Shown here: piece by piece, positions 52,545 through 62,893 of the stretch | How the letters are laid out: each line of letters opens with the position of its first letter | How positions within the stretch are numbered: position 1 is the stretch's first letter | Assembly: GCF_041916735.1 (NCBI RefSeq) | Contig: NZ_JAYRYY010000003.1 | DNA from: Zoogloea sp016790385 | GTDB lineage: Bacteria; Pseudomonadota; Gammaproteobacteria; Burkholderiales; Rhodocyclaceae | Direction: 5' to 3' (one strand) | DNA: 64,000 bases | Program-made: the position numbers and the translations under genes | The notes under the pieces: model-generated | The model's input: the letters and a program-made list of their open reading frames with translations, nothing else | What the model was told of the DNA's origin: nothing | Database searches by the model: none

Positions 52545-53675
52545 ATGACGAACACTCTTCTGGGCGGCCTGACGGCAGAGGAATTCCTCTCCGAATACTG
52601 GCAGAAAAAACCACTGCTCATTCGCCAGGCAGTGCCCGGCTTCACCGGCGTCGCGAGCAAGGTGGAGCTTTTTGAGCTGGCGCGCGATCCGGACGTCGAA
52701 TCCCGCTATGTCACGCATCACGACAACAACTGGCAGGTAACCCACGGCCCGCAGAAAGCGGCCGATCTCAAGCGGAAAGGGCAACCCTGGACGGTTCTGA
52801 TTCAGGGGCTGAACCTGTTCTGCCCCGATGGGGACGCCTTGCTGCACCGCTTCGACTTCATTCCCCAGGCCCGCCTGGACGATTTGATGGTGAGCTACGC
52901 CGTCGACGGCGGCGGGGTGGGGCCTCATTTCGACAACTACGATGTTTTCCTGCTCCAGGGTATCGGTCAGCGCCGCTGGCAGATCAGTAACCAGGAAGAT
53001 CGCGGCCTGATCGAAGATGCGCCCCTCAAGATCCTCCAGGATTTCCGCCCCGTGCACGACTGGGTGCTTGAATCCGGTGACATGCTCTATCTGCCACCCC
53101 ACTGGGCCCATAACGGCATCGCCATGGGCGAATGCACCACCTATTCCATCGGTTTCCGCTCACCCACTACGCAAGAGCTTGCTCAGCAGTTCCTCATCTA
53201 CCTTCAGGACACGATTCAACTCGATGGCATCTATGCCGACCCCGACCTGGAGCGCCAGAACCATTCAGCCGAGATTGGCGAACGGATGATCGACCGTGTG
53301 GCGGACAGCCTGTCCCGCATCACATGGTCGAGAGAGGATGTACGTCGATTTCTGGGTGCCTACCTGACCGAACCCAAGGCCCACATTTATTTCGACTCCC
53401 CCGATGATCCGCTTGAGCACGAGGAGTTCGTGGCAGCCTGCCGCGATCAGGGATATCGGCTTGATGCGCGCAGCCTGCTTCTTTTCTCGGGTGGCCAGTT
53501 TTTCATCAACGGTGAAGCCGTCGCGGTGCCCGACGAAGACAAGGAAATCATCGCGGCCCTTGCCGATCACCGTCACCTCGAAAATCTTTCCGGGCTCTCG
53601 GAAGAAACAATAGCGCTTCTCTACGACTGGTACTGCTGCGGATTTTCCAGCCCATCAGGATCATTGATGCCCTGA
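52545..53675 (+). CDS. JmjC/cupin ribosomal oxygenase-like protein (RoxA/YcfD type)
   Basis: About 376 residues. TAEEFLSEYWQKKPLLIRQA opens the family; the Fe(II)/2-oxoglutarate site is visible as VGPHFDNYDVFLLQ (His-x-Asp) and DMLYLPPHWAHNGIA (distal His). C-terminal winged-helix and dimerisation parts follow (about 230-376). E. coli YcfD hydroxylates Arg81 of ribosomal protein L16, and this full-length relative probably does the same. I choose 52545 over upstream in-frame starts that lie inside rlmD on the opposite strand. Confidence 0.88.
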   Translation: MTNTLLGGLTAEEFLSEYWQKKPLLIRQAVPGFTGVASKVELFELARDPDVESRYVTHHDNNWQVTHGPQKAADLKRKGQPWTVLIQGLNLFCPDGDALLHRFDFIPQARLDDLMVSYAVDGGGVGPHFDNYDVFLLQGIGQRRWQISNQEDRGLIEDAPLKILQDFRPVHDWVLESGDMLYLPPHWAHNGIAMGECTTYSIGFRSPTTQELAQQFLIYLQDTIQLDGIYADPDLERQNHSAEIGERMIDRVADSLSRITWSREDVRRFLGAYLTEPKAHIYFDSPDDPLEHEEFVAACRDQGYRLDARSLLLFSGGQFFINGEAVAVPDEDKEIIAALADHRHLENLSGLSEETIALLYDWYCCGFSSPSGSLMP

Positions 53676-53848
53676 GAGCGCCAGACTCACGGAGGCGTTG
53701 ACAAGCAGGCCAAATCGTTGCGGCGTTGCAACAATGTCTTTATTCAAGCACTTCCTCCGTGTTAGCATTCGCGTCACATCAGGTTCCCCACCTGATCGCC
53801 CCTCAAATTAGGTTGTTGTACTTCATTTATCGATAAGGGAAACCAACA

Positions 53849-54151
53849 ATGAAACAATCTCTCCTGGTTGCTGCTCTCGTTGCACTCGCTGTCTCCGCCT
53901 GCGGCAAGAAGGAAGAGCCGAAGCCCGTTGAAGCTCCGGCCCCTGCTGCTGCCCCCGCCGCTGATGCCAAGCCCGCTGAAGCTGCTGCTCCCGCCGCTGC
54001 TCCTGCTGCTGATGCCAAGCCCGCTGAAGGCGCTGCCGCTCCCGCTGCTGATGCCAAGCCTGCTGAAGGCGCTGCTCCTGCTGCCGCCCCGGCTGGTTCC
54101 ACCGCCGAGAACGCCGCTGCCGCTGCTGCTGCCACTCCCGAAAAGAAGTAA
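53849..54151 (+). CDS. Ala/Pro-rich repeat lipoprotein
   Basis: At 100 residues, a signal peptide with lipobox VSAC (Cys18) precedes GKKEEPKPVEAPAP and then near-repeats of PAADAKPAE(A/G)AA, three or four copies, ending ATPEKK. Composition is almost entirely Ala, Pro, Glu, Lys and Asp, resembling flexible linker lipoproteins of betaproteobacteria. The repeats are also seen in DNA (units near 53955, 54009, 54046). No enzymatic domain; possibly a structural or signalling lipoprotein. Strong terminators follow. Confidence 0.75.
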   Translation: MKQSLLVAALVALAVSACGKKEEPKPVEAPAPAAAPAADAKPAEAAAPAAAPAADAKPAEGAAAPAADAKPAEGAAPAAAPAGSTAENAAAAAAATPEKK

Positions 54152-54167
54152 TTCTTTTTCCGGAGAA

Positions 54168-54197
54168 GAAAAAGCCAACCTGCGGGTTGGCTTTTTT
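54168..54197 (+). terminator. Intrinsic terminator after the repeat lipoprotein
   Basis: AAAAAGCCAACC (about 54169-54180) pairs with GGTTGGCTTTTT (54185-54196) around a 4-base loop and runs into T residues. An A-run flanks the left side. Confidence 0.9.
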
Positions 54198-54234
54198 TAC
54201 GCCTGCACTGCTCTCGCGGTGGACCTGTGCAAAA

Positions 54235-54266
54235 CAAAAAACGCCGGGCTTGCCGGCGTTTTTTGT
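54235..54266. terminator. Bidirectional intrinsic terminator before bamC end
   Basis: AAAAAACGCCGG pairs with CCGGCGTTTTTT around 5 bases (within 54235-54266). A-run and T-run on opposite sides let it act for the lipoprotein gene and, on the minus strand, for bamC, whose stop is at 54287. Confidence 0.88.
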
Positions 54267-54286
54267 TTGTAATCGGGTAGGTGCCC

Positions 54287-55456
54287 TTACTTGAGCTGCT
54301 GGAACAGCAGCCCCATGATCTTGCGCGCCGATTCAGAGGTGTCCGTTCCCCCTTCACGGGTCAGCACCTGAACGGTGGAGGCGCCATCAGCGCCCTTTAC
54401 ATGGACACGATACTGGCTGCCGGATACCGTCGGCGCCTTGGCGCTCTTCCAGAAAGCGAGCTTGGACAGAATCCCTTCGTCATCGCCTTTCTTCTTGTCG
54501 GATTCCGGATCCACGTAGCGGACATAGTAAAGGCCCTGGGAACGATCACGATCCTCGACGGTGAAGCCCACCCGGTCGAGGGCAAGGCCAACCCGCCTCC
54601 AGGCGCGATCAAAGCCCTCCTCGACCTGGAGCACGGCCGCCCCCGTAGGCGCGTTCTGGAGCTTGGCCTTCTCGACCTGGGGCACGGCCGCGATCTGGGC
54701 CTTGGCACGGGTTTCGTCCGCACCCAGGCGAATCATCAGACGTTGCAGGAACTCGGCTTCAAGCTCGGGATCGGCCGGCCGCGGCTGCCAGATGGTCCGA
54801 TCCTTGGCCTCGTTCGGATAGATTTCCATCATGCCCCGGTGGCTGATGAAGACTTCCACAAACCCCGACTCACCGGCACTTTCCAGACGGGTGCGGAACT
54901 TGTCCCGCTCCGGCGTGGAGTAAAGACCGTCAATCACCTTGCCGATCGTGTTGCGGATGATGCCATTGTCGATCTTGGCCCGATTCTCGGCCCAGTCGGT
55001 CTCCATGACACCGATCTCCGGGCGATCCACGTTCAGGATGAAGCCGTTTTCCTGCCAGAACTCACGCACCTGTGGCCACAGCTTGTCTGCCGTGCCCGGA
55101 ACAACCAACCAGCGCTGGCTGCCGGAGCGCTCCACGCGCATCTTGTCGATGGACTGGGGCGCAACCCGGGCGGCCGCGGGCGCAGCCGTACCAGCAGCGG
55201 TCGTCTGGCTGCTACGTTCCGCATTGTAGGCAGAGAAGGTGGCGGTACCCTTCGGATTGAGGTCGGGGACGGCGTAACGGTCGTCGGCAGTGGGCGCCGT
55301 GAGATCGGGGGGGATTTCAAGGGTAGACCGGGTGGGCGCGACCGCTGCACTCTTGTAATCGATCTTCTTCGATTCCAGCAAGGAACCGGAGCAACCGGCC
55401 AGGGCGATCGTCGCGACGACGACCGCCGAACCGGAAGCCAGCTTTCGGCTTTGCAT
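54287..55456 (-). CDS. bamC: Outer-membrane assembly lipoprotein BamC (NlpB-like)
   Basis: About 389 residues. Lipoprotein signal with LAGC (Cys22); an extended N-terminal region with LEIPPDLTAPTADDRYAVPD, the segment that contacts BamD in known BamC; then two helix-grip domains (about 115-220 and 275-385; MRVERSGSQRWLVVPGTADK, VLQVEEGFDRAWRRVGLALD, DRSQGLYYVRYVDPE). Accessory subunit of the beta-barrel assembly machine. Encoded 29 bases after dapA, an arrangement seen in many gamma- and betaproteobacteria. Confidence 0.92.
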   Translation of the reverse strand: MQSRKLASGSAVVVATIALAGCSGSLLESKKIDYKSAAVAPTRSTLEIPPDLTAPTADDRYAVPDLNPKGTATFSAYNAERSSQTTAAGTAAPAAARVAPQSIDKMRVERSGSQRWLVVPGTADKLWPQVREFWQENGFILNVDRPEIGVMETDWAENRAKIDNGIIRNTIGKVIDGLYSTPERDKFRTRLESAGESGFVEVFISHRGMMEIYPNEAKDRTIWQPRPADPELEAEFLQRLMIRLGADETRAKAQIAAVPQVEKAKLQNAPTGAAVLQVEEGFDRAWRRVGLALDRVGFTVEDRDRSQGLYYVRYVDPESDKKKGDDEGILSKLAFWKSAKAPTVSGSQYRVHVKGADGASTVQVLTREGGTDTSESARKIMGLLFQQLK

Positions 55457-55485
55457 GCGTAACCCTCGGGGTGGGAAAGACGGAC

Positions 55486-56364
55486 TCAAACTTCAACGCC
55501 GGCCTGGCGCATGGCGTCATGCACTCGGGCCTGACAGGATTCGGACAGGCGAGTCAGCGGCAGGCGAATACCCTTGCCGATAAAGCCCATCTGCTCCACA
55601 GCCCACTTCACGGGAATGGGGTTGGCTTCGCAGAACAAATGACGGTGCAGCCCAACCAGCTTTGCATTGAGATCGCGGGCACGCACACCATCACCAGCCG
55701 CCGCCGCAGCACACATCTCGTGCATGAGGCGCGGCGCGACGTTGGCCGTCACCGAGATGGTGCCGTGACCACCCAGCATGATGAAGGCCATGGCGGTCAT
55801 GTCATCGCCCGTATAAAGGGCGAAATCCTTGGGCGCACGGGCAATCAGATCGCAGGCACGGTCGATGCTCCCGGTTGCATCCTTGATGCCGATGATATTG
55901 GGCACCTCGGCCAGGCGAAGGGCGGTGTCGTTGGACATATCCGCAACCGTGCGACCGGGCACGTTATACAGGATCATCGGCAGCGGGCTCGCCTCGGCGA
56001 TGGTGCGGAAGTGCTGATACAACCCTTCCTGCGTCGGACGGTTGTAGTAGGGCACCACCGACAACCCGGCAACCGCGCCCGCCTTGCGGGAAAACTCGGT
56101 CAGCTCAATGGCCTCGCGGGTGGAGTTGGCCCCCGTCCCGGCGATGATGGGAATACGCCCGGCAGCGTGCTCGACTGCAACGCGGATGAGTTCGCAGTGC
56201 TCTTCAACATTGACCGTGGGCGACTCACCGGTGGTACCGACGACGACGATACCGTCGGTGCCTTCCTTGACATGGAAGTCGATGAGGCTGCGCAAACGGG
56301 GAAGATCCAGGCTGCCATCCTCGTGCATCGGGGTAACGATGGCGACAATCGAACCGGTAATCAT
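55486..56364 (-). CDS. dapA: 4-hydroxy-tetrahydrodipicolinate synthase
   Basis: At 292 residues, the first enzyme of the lysine/diaminopimelate branch, condensing pyruvate with aspartate semialdehyde. MITGSIVAIVTPMHEDGSLD, VVVGTTGESPTVNVEEH, LYNVPGRTVADMS (catalytic Tyr) and IIGIKDATGSIDRAC (Schiff-base Lys) identify it. The start at 56364 is the normal DapA N-terminus; the open frame upstream is an extension without homology. Followed by bamC. Confidence 0.96.
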   Translation of the reverse strand: MITGSIVAIVTPMHEDGSLDLPRLRSLIDFHVKEGTDGIVVVGTTGESPTVNVEEHCELIRVAVEHAAGRIPIIAGTGANSTREAIELTEFSRKAGAVAGLSVVPYYNRPTQEGLYQHFRTIAEASPLPMILYNVPGRTVADMSNDTALRLAEVPNIIGIKDATGSIDRACDLIARAPKDFALYTGDDMTAMAFIMLGGHGTISVTANVAPRLMHEMCAAAAAGDGVRARDLNAKLVGLHRHLFCEANPIPVKWAVEQMGFIGKGIRLPLTRLSESCQARVHDAMRQAGVEV

Positions 56365-56528
56365 GGGATATCGGGAGGAGAGGGAAAGTTGCGTATTGTA
56401 CCCAATCACTTCGGGAAGGCTAGAAGCGCGCAAACTGCTGTTACCAAAACCGGGGCCGGGTGCCCGGCCTGCACTGCCGGCGAGGGCAGAGCCCCGCTGA
56501 CGCGGGGCTTGCAGAAGTGATGCGCCTC

Positions 56529-57455
56529 TTAGAGGTCGGCCAGCGTCTTGATATGTGCGACAACGCTGCGAGCCAGGGACGACAGGGAGTAGCCGCCTTC
56601 GAGCAGCGAAACGATGCGTCGGTTGGCGGATTCGGCCGCCACGGTCTTGAGCTGCTCGGTGACCCACATGTAATCAGCTTCCACCAGCCCCAGTGAGCCC
56701 ATGTCGTCCTCGTAGTGGGCATCGAAGCCGGCCGAGATGAAGATCATCTCCGGAGCATGGTTACGCAGGGCCGGCATCCAGATGTTGGTGACGATTTCCC
56801 GGAACACATCACCCCGACTCCCCGCCTTGATCGGCACATTGACCATGTTGGGCGCCGGGTTGTCGGCACCGCTGTAGGGATAGAAGGGATGTTGGAAGAT
56901 GCTGACCATCAACACCCGGGGATCTTCCTTGAAGATGTCTTCGGTGCCATTTCCGTGATGCACATCGAAATCGATGATGGCCACACGCTTCAGGCCATGC
57001 TCCTCAAGGGCGTGACGGGCCGCGACCGCGACATTGTTGAAGAAGCAGAAACCCATGGCCTTGGCCGCCTCGGCGTGATGACCGGGCGGGCGGATGGCAC
57101 AGAATGCGTTCTCGGCCTGACCCGACATCACCAGATCGGTCGCGTAGATGCCGGCCCCCGCGGATCGCAGGGCAGCCTTCATGGAATTGGGGCACAGGGC
57201 GGTATCCGGGTCGAGGTGACGGATACCGTGCTCAGGTACGCTGGCCAGCAGCTCCTCCACGTGTTCACGCGGATGGGCCCGGGAAATCTGGTCGACACTG
57301 GCGCTGGGGGCATCATGAAACGAGAGGTACATATCGAGACCGGCGGCAATCAGACGATCATTGATCGCGCCTAGCCGTTCGGGAGATTCCGGGTGATGCT
57401 CCCCCATGTTGTGCAGCCAACAATCCCGATGCGTGATGAATGCCGTACTCGTCAT
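56529..57455 (-). CDS. Histone-deacetylase-family amidohydrolase
   Basis: At 308 residues, an arginase/deacetylase fold zinc enzyme. FCAIRPPGHHAEAAKAMGFC, VAIIDFDVHHGNGTEDIFKE, FISAGFDAHYEDDMGSL and LLEGGYSLSSLARSV hold the zinc ligands and catalytic His pair. Bacterial members act on acetylpolyamines or acetylated small molecules; the substrate is unknown here. A GC hairpin (about 56490-56510) lies past the stop without a T-run. Confidence 0.9.
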   Translation of the reverse strand: MTSTAFITHRDCWLHNMGEHHPESPERLGAINDRLIAAGLDMYLSFHDAPSASVDQISRAHPREHVEELLASVPEHGIRHLDPDTALCPNSMKAALRSAGAGIYATDLVMSGQAENAFCAIRPPGHHAEAAKAMGFCFFNNVAVAARHALEEHGLKRVAIIDFDVHHGNGTEDIFKEDPRVLMVSIFQHPFYPYSGADNPAPNMVNVPIKAGSRGDVFREIVTNIWMPALRNHAPEMIFISAGFDAHYEDDMGSLGLVEADYMWVTEQLKTVAAESANRRIVSLLEGGYSLSSLARSVVAHIKTLADL

Positions 57456-57628
57456 AAACTCTCCCCTGCCTCTCGCGATACGTCGTCAATGTCTTTGGAT
57501 TTCCATCCGGCAAACCTGCCAAGTGCGACACACGCCCTACCACAAGGGAGTCGCCATCAGAGGCCATTTCCGGAATGTTCTTGTGGAATCATTATCCCCT
57601 TAACTTCACTCCGAAAAAAGCCCGCGAC

Positions 57629-58545
<917 letters not shown>

Positions 58546-58546
<1 letters not shown>

Positions 58547-59505
58547 TGGGGCTGCGAGCCTCAGCGCATCGCTGGCTGTTCCGCGTCGGCGGACCGGAAC
58601 CCGCGCCCATCGTTCTGGGGCAACGTCGCATCTTTATCCTGCCGACGCGCTTCGGGCTCGCCCTGGCACTGACCCTGCTGACCATGCTCCTGGCTTCCAT
58701 CAACTACACCCTGAGCCTGGGCTTCGCGCTCACGTTCCTGATCGGCAGTGTGGCCTGGATCAGCATCCACCACGCCTTCCGCAATGTGGTCGGGCTTAGC
58801 ATCATGCCGGGCAAGGCCGACCCGGTGTTTTGCGGAAACCCGGCCAGGTTCGGCGTAGTTCTCTCCAACCCCGCCCTGCGGGAACGCCAGGGCCTGAGTC
58901 TCTTCCCGACCGGGACGGGGAATACCGCCGGAGAGGTCGAGCGATTCGACATTGCCGCCTGCGGCAATACCCTTCAGGTGATCTGCATCCCCACCGCGCG
59001 TCGGGGATGGATCACGCTGCCCCGCCTGACCCTGGAGACCCGCCACCCCCTTGGCCTCATTCGTGCCTGGAGCCTCTTTCAGCCGGACGCCCGGTGCCTT
59101 GTTTACCCCGCGCCCGAACGAGATGGCCCTCCCCTTCCCGTGGGCGGAACGGCCGCCCCCGGCCTTGATGGCCTGGGACGCGGGCAGGACGACTTCGCCG
59201 GCCTGCGCCATCACCAGCCCAGCGACGCACCCCGCCATGTAGCCTGGAAGGCGGTGGCTCGGGGCGGCCCATGGCGCACCAAGGAATTCGACGGCAGCGC
59301 GGCCCGTCACGTACAGCTGTGCTGGACCGATCTGCCTGCCGGGATGGGCCTTGAGGCCCGTCTGGCACGTCTGACACGCTGGATTCTCGAAGCCGACAGC
59401 GCCGGCATCGACTATGGCCTGAGCCTGCCCGGCGCCGAAATCCCGCCGGGCTGGGGCGCAGCCCACCGCCACACCTGCCTCAGCCATCTGGCGCTGTTCC
59501 AATGA
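58546..59505 (+). CDS. DUF58 domain protein
   Basis: At 319 residues, two membrane helices near the N-terminus (about 27-70, LPTRFGLALALTLLTMLLAS and YTLSLGFALTFLIGSVAWIS) precede a cytosolic/periplasmic domain with the DUF58 core (about 200-250; GQDDFAGLRHHQPSDAPRHV, WKAVARGGPWRTKEFDG). The classic partner of MoxR ATPases; function poorly known. It shares one base with the end of the MoxR gene and overlaps the next start by four. Confidence 0.88.
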
Positions 59506-61448
59506 CACCGGCCTCGCAACTGCGCCCCGACCAGACTGGCTGGCTGCTGGCCTGCGCCACCCTCAGCCTTGCCCCCCATGCCAGCCACCTCCCCCTCTCC
59601 CTGGCTGGTGTGTGCGCCCTGCTGCTGGGGTGGCGTGGCCTGTTGGCACAACGGGGCAAACCGCTCCCCAACCGTTTTCTGCTCCTTGCCCTGGCTGCAA
59701 GCCTCGTCGCCCTGGTGGGTGCCGAGTTCCAGCGGCTTTTCGGCAAGGAGCCGGGCATCGCCCTGCTGGCCGGCCTGCTCAGTATCAAGCTGCTTGAAAC
59801 CCGCGGCATCCGGGATGCCCGAACGGTGATCCTGCTGAGTTTCTTCATGCAGATGGGACTGTTCCTGTACAAACAGACCATGGGCGTGGCGGCCCTTGCC
59901 CTGACCGGCAGCGTGACCACCGTGGCAGCCCTGATGTCGCTCGAAGGACGGGCCGAGACACCCCGCGCCCGAGGCCTCGCCGCCGCCCGGCTGGTTCTCC
60001 AGGGTCTGCCGCTCATGGCCGTGCTGTTCATGCTCTTTCCGCGTATCCAGGGGCCCTTGTGGGGACTGCCGGCCGATGCCTACACCCACCGCACCGGCCT
60101 GTCCGACAGCATGTCGCCGGGTGACGTGGCCCGCATCAGCGAGTCCGGCGCGATCGCCTTCCGGGCACGCTTCGAGGGCGACCCGCCCCCACCCGCGGAG
60201 CGCTACTGGCGCGGCCCCGTACTGAGCGATTTCGACGGCCGCACCTGGCGCCAGGCCCAGAGCAGCGTGACAGACACGCCTTCCTATCGCAGCCAGGGCA
60301 TCGCGTACACCTATACCCTCACCCTTGAACCCCACAACCGCCGCTGGTTGCTGGCCCTCGACTTTCCCGCCGCAGCCCCGGAGCTGCGTTACAGCAGCGA
60401 CTTCCAATTGCTTGCCCAGGCGCCGGTACATGCCCGCCTGCGCCTGGATCTCGTATCGCACCCCGCCACCCGGGTCGGTGTCGACGAAAGCGACAGCGTG
60501 CTCCGACAGGCCCTGTACCTCCCGCCGAAAAGCAACCCACGCACCCGAGCCCTCGGGGCCCGATTACGTGCCGAGGCCCCGGCGAGTGGCGACATCCCGG
60601 CCCTCGCCATTGCCCACTTCAAGGCCAGCCGGCTTGCCTACACCCTCGACCCCCTGCCCTTCGGCCAGGATGACGTGGACAGCTTTCTGTTTGATCGTCG
60701 CCAAGGCTTCTGCGAGCACTTTGCAGCCGCCTTCGTCGTCACCATGCGTGCCGCCGGCATCCCCGCACGGGTGGTCACGGGCTACCAGGGTGGCGAGATC
60801 AACAGCGTGGACGGCACGTTCGTCGTGCGCCAGTCCGACGCCCATGCCTGGGCCGAAGTCTGGCTCGCCGGAAAAGGCTGGCAGCGTATCGACCCCACCG
60901 CCGCGAGCGCTCCCCGACGTATCGACAGCGGCCTCGCCGGCGCCCTGCCCGGAATCGACCGCCTACCGTTGCTGGCACGCAGCGATCTACCCCTGCTGCG
61001 TGCGCTGCGCGACAACCTGGAGGCCATCGACAATCGCTGGAATCAATGGGTTCTCGGGTACAATCCGGCCCGCCAGCAGGCGCTGCTTTCCGCGCTGGGC
61101 CTGGCCCGAACCGACTGGGTGTCACTGACAGCCCTCCTGGCAGCCGCGGGCACCTGCGTGGCGGGTCTGTTGGCCGCGTGGGCCCTGCGTCAGCGCTCGC
61201 CAGCGGACGCCATTGACCGGGACTGGGCACGTTTCTGCCAGCAGCTTGCAGCCATCGGCATCCCACGCGAGCCCTGGGAGGGGCCGCTCGACTACGCCCG
61301 GCGCGCATCCCATCGGCGCCCTGATCTGGCCGGCAGCGTGGCTGCCATTGCCACCACCTATGCCAACCTGCGCTACGGCCAAGCAGGCACCGACCCCACA
61401 ACCGTTCAGCGCTTCCACCAATCCATCAAGGCCTTCCGTCCCCGATGA
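59502..61448 (+). CDS. TgpA-like membrane transglutaminase (DUF3488/DUF4129)
   Basis: At 648 residues, about five N-terminal membrane helices (DUF3488, residues 1-190) precede a periplasmic transglutaminase-like domain (about 380-490; RRQGFCEHFAAAFVVTMRAA with catalytic Cys, VVRQSDAHAWAEVWLAGKGW with His, RIDPTAA with Asp), one helix (about 555-577) and a C-terminal DUF4129-like region. P. aeruginosa TgpA is the reference and is important for viability. Operon partner of MoxR and DUF58. Confidence 0.92.
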   Translation: MTPASQLRPDQTGWLLACATLSLAPHASHLPLSLAGVCALLLGWRGLLAQRGKPLPNRFLLLALAASLVALVGAEFQRLFGKEPGIALLAGLLSIKLLETRGIRDARTVILLSFFMQMGLFLYKQTMGVAALALTGSVTTVAALMSLEGRAETPRARGLAAARLVLQGLPLMAVLFMLFPRIQGPLWGLPADAYTHRTGLSDSMSPGDVARISESGAIAFRARFEGDPPPPAERYWRGPVLSDFDGRTWRQAQSSVTDTPSYRSQGIAYTYTLTLEPHNRRWLLALDFPAAAPELRYSSDFQLLAQAPVHARLRLDLVSHPATRVGVDESDSVLRQALYLPPKSNPRTRALGARLRAEAPASGDIPALAIAHFKASRLAYTLDPLPFGQDDVDSFLFDRRQGFCEHFAAAFVVTMRAAGIPARVVTGYQGGEINSVDGTFVVRQSDAHAWAEVWLAGKGWQRIDPTAASAPRRIDSGLAGALPGIDRLPLLARSDLPLLRALRDNLEAIDNRWNQWVLGYNPARQQALLSALGLARTDWVSLTALLAAAGTCVAGLLAAWALRQRSPADAIDRDWARFCQQLAAIGIPREPWEGPLDYARRASHRRPDLAGSVAAIATTYANLRYGQAGTDPTTVQRFHQSIKAFRPR

Positions 61449-62476
61449 GACCCTCTTACCTTCTCCCCCTCGCCGGCGCAGCCTCCCTGCTCATCAGCCT
61501 TGCCGCCCCCGAGTACGCCCGGGCGGCGGAGCGATACGCCGACCGACCGGAGACCCAGCAGTTCATCCAGGAAATGCACGAGCGCCATGGCTTCGACAAG
61601 GACGCCCTGTCCTACGTTTTCCGTCGTGCCCAGCATCTGCCCTCGGTGATCAAGGCCATCTCCCCGCCCCTGGATCCGGTTGCCGTCCGCTCCTGGCAGC
61701 GCTATCGGGGCCGCTTTATCGAGCCAATCCGGATCAAGGCCGGCCTCGCCTTCTGGGCACGTCATCAGGACAGCATTCGTGCCGCCAGCGAGAAGTACGG
61801 TGTGCCGGAAGAAATCATCGTCGGCATCATCGGTGTGGAAACCATCTACGGACGCAACACAGGCAACTACCAGACGGTCTCGGCCCTTTCCACCCTGGCC
61901 TTTGACTATCCGCGCCGCGCCGAGCTGTTCCGGGGTGAGCTGGAGAACCTGCTGCTGATGGCCCGCGAACAAGGCCGTGACCCCCTCGACTATCAGGGCT
62001 CTTATGCCGGCGCACTGGGTCTGCCGCAGTTCCTGCCCAGCAGCGTGCGAAACTACGCCGTGGATTTTGATGGGGACGGCCGGATCGATCTGCTCAACAG
62101 CCCGAAGGACGCCATTGGCAGCGTCGCCCGCTACATGCAGATGCATGGCTGGGAAAGCGGCACACCGGTTGCGGTGCGCGCAAGCGTGGGTGGTGATGCA
62201 AATCTGGTTCCGCTGCTCGCCAACGACATCAACCCGGCCTTCGATGCCGCCACGCTGGCCAGCCATGGGGTCCGCGCCGCCAGCGGCGAAACGCCTGCCG
62301 GGAAAGCCGCCTTCGTCGAACTGGTCACCCCCGGCGAAGACAGTGAATATTGGCTGGGCTACCAGAACTTCTACGTGATCACCCGCTACAACCGCAGCAG
62401 CTTTTACGCGATGTCGGTGTTTCAGCTGGGCGAAGCCATCAAGGCCGCCCGGGAAGCGGCGATGGCTCGCCGCTGA
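61445..62476 (+). CDS. mltB: Lytic murein transglycosylase B
   Basis: At 343 residues, a signal peptide (about 1-27) precedes the MltB catalytic domain. FIQEMHERHGFDKDALSYVF opens it; IIVGIIGVETIYGRNTGNYQ holds the catalytic Glu and AGALGLPQFLPSSVRNYAVD is the family's substrate-groove motif. It cleaves glycan strands to 1,6-anhydro products. There is no lipobox, so this is a soluble periplasmic form unlike E. coli MltB. Overlaps the transglutaminase gene by four bases. Confidence 0.93.
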   Translation: MRPSYLLPLAGAASLLISLAAPEYARAAERYADRPETQQFIQEMHERHGFDKDALSYVFRRAQHLPSVIKAISPPLDPVAVRSWQRYRGRFIEPIRIKAGLAFWARHQDSIRAASEKYGVPEEIIVGIIGVETIYGRNTGNYQTVSALSTLAFDYPRRAELFRGELENLLLMAREQGRDPLDYQGSYAGALGLPQFLPSSVRNYAVDFDGDGRIDLLNSPKDAIGSVARYMQMHGWESGTPVAVRASVGGDANLVPLLANDINPAFDAATLASHGVRAASGETPAGKAAFVELVTPGEDSEYWLGYQNFYVITRYNRSSFYAMSVFQLGEAIKAAREAAMARR

Positions 62477-62485
62477 GCCTGCGGA

Positions 62486-62842
62486 TTAATCACCGAGCAG
62501 TTCCAGCACCCGCTCCGGTGGACGCGCCACCACCGCCCGCTCCCCCCTCACCACGATGGGCCTCTCGATGAGAATGGGATGCGTAGCCAGCGCGTCCAGC
62601 CATTGGTCTTCATCAAGCTGGCGCCCCTGGTAATCCGACTTGTAGATGTCCTCACCCTTGCGCACGATTGCGCTGGCGGGGACGCCAAGCTTGCGCACGA
62701 GTTCGGCCAGTTCCGAGCGGCTGGGCGGGCTCTTCAAGTATTCCACCACCTCAAGTTCATAGCCTTGTTCCCGAGCCAGGGCGCAAGCAGCGCGGCTCTT
62801 GGAACACCGGGCGTTATGGTAGATGCGAACAACTGGGTTCAT
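62486..62842 (-). CDS. arsC: Arsenate reductase (glutaredoxin-dependent, ArsC family)
   Basis: About 118 residues: VRIYHNARCSKSRAACALA with the catalytic Cys, VVEYLKSPPSRSELAELVRK, AIVRKGEDIYK and HPILIERPIVV with the Arg triad of ArsC. Single Cys in the active loop fits the glutaredoxin-coupled group. Start at the ATG 62842 (an in-frame GTG lies three codons earlier). No arsR, arsB or acr3 gene is adjacent, so its role in arsenic resistance is uncertain. Confidence 0.88.
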   Translation of the reverse strand: MNPVVRIYHNARCSKSRAACALAREQGYELEVVEYLKSPPSRSELAELVRKLGVPASAIVRKGEDIYKSDYQGRQLDEDQWLDALATHPILIERPIVVRGERAVVARPPERVLELLGD

Positions 62843-62893
62843 GGCGATCACCCCGGAGCGTTGAACAGATGAAGGCGGCCCGTGAGGCTGCGA

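Noticed and set aside
53930..54110. Repeats in the lipoprotein gene as a CRISPR array
   Set aside because: Units are in-frame coding repeats without unique spacers. No CRISPR array or cas gene was seen in the window.
54281..55462. 393-residue plus-strand open frame opposite bamC
   Set aside because: Mirror of the bamC coding frame; no start context and no family resemblance.
56490..56510. GC-rich hairpin beyond the deacetylase gene as terminator
   Set aside because: Stem AGCCCCGC/GCGGGGCT is good, but no T-run follows on either strand.
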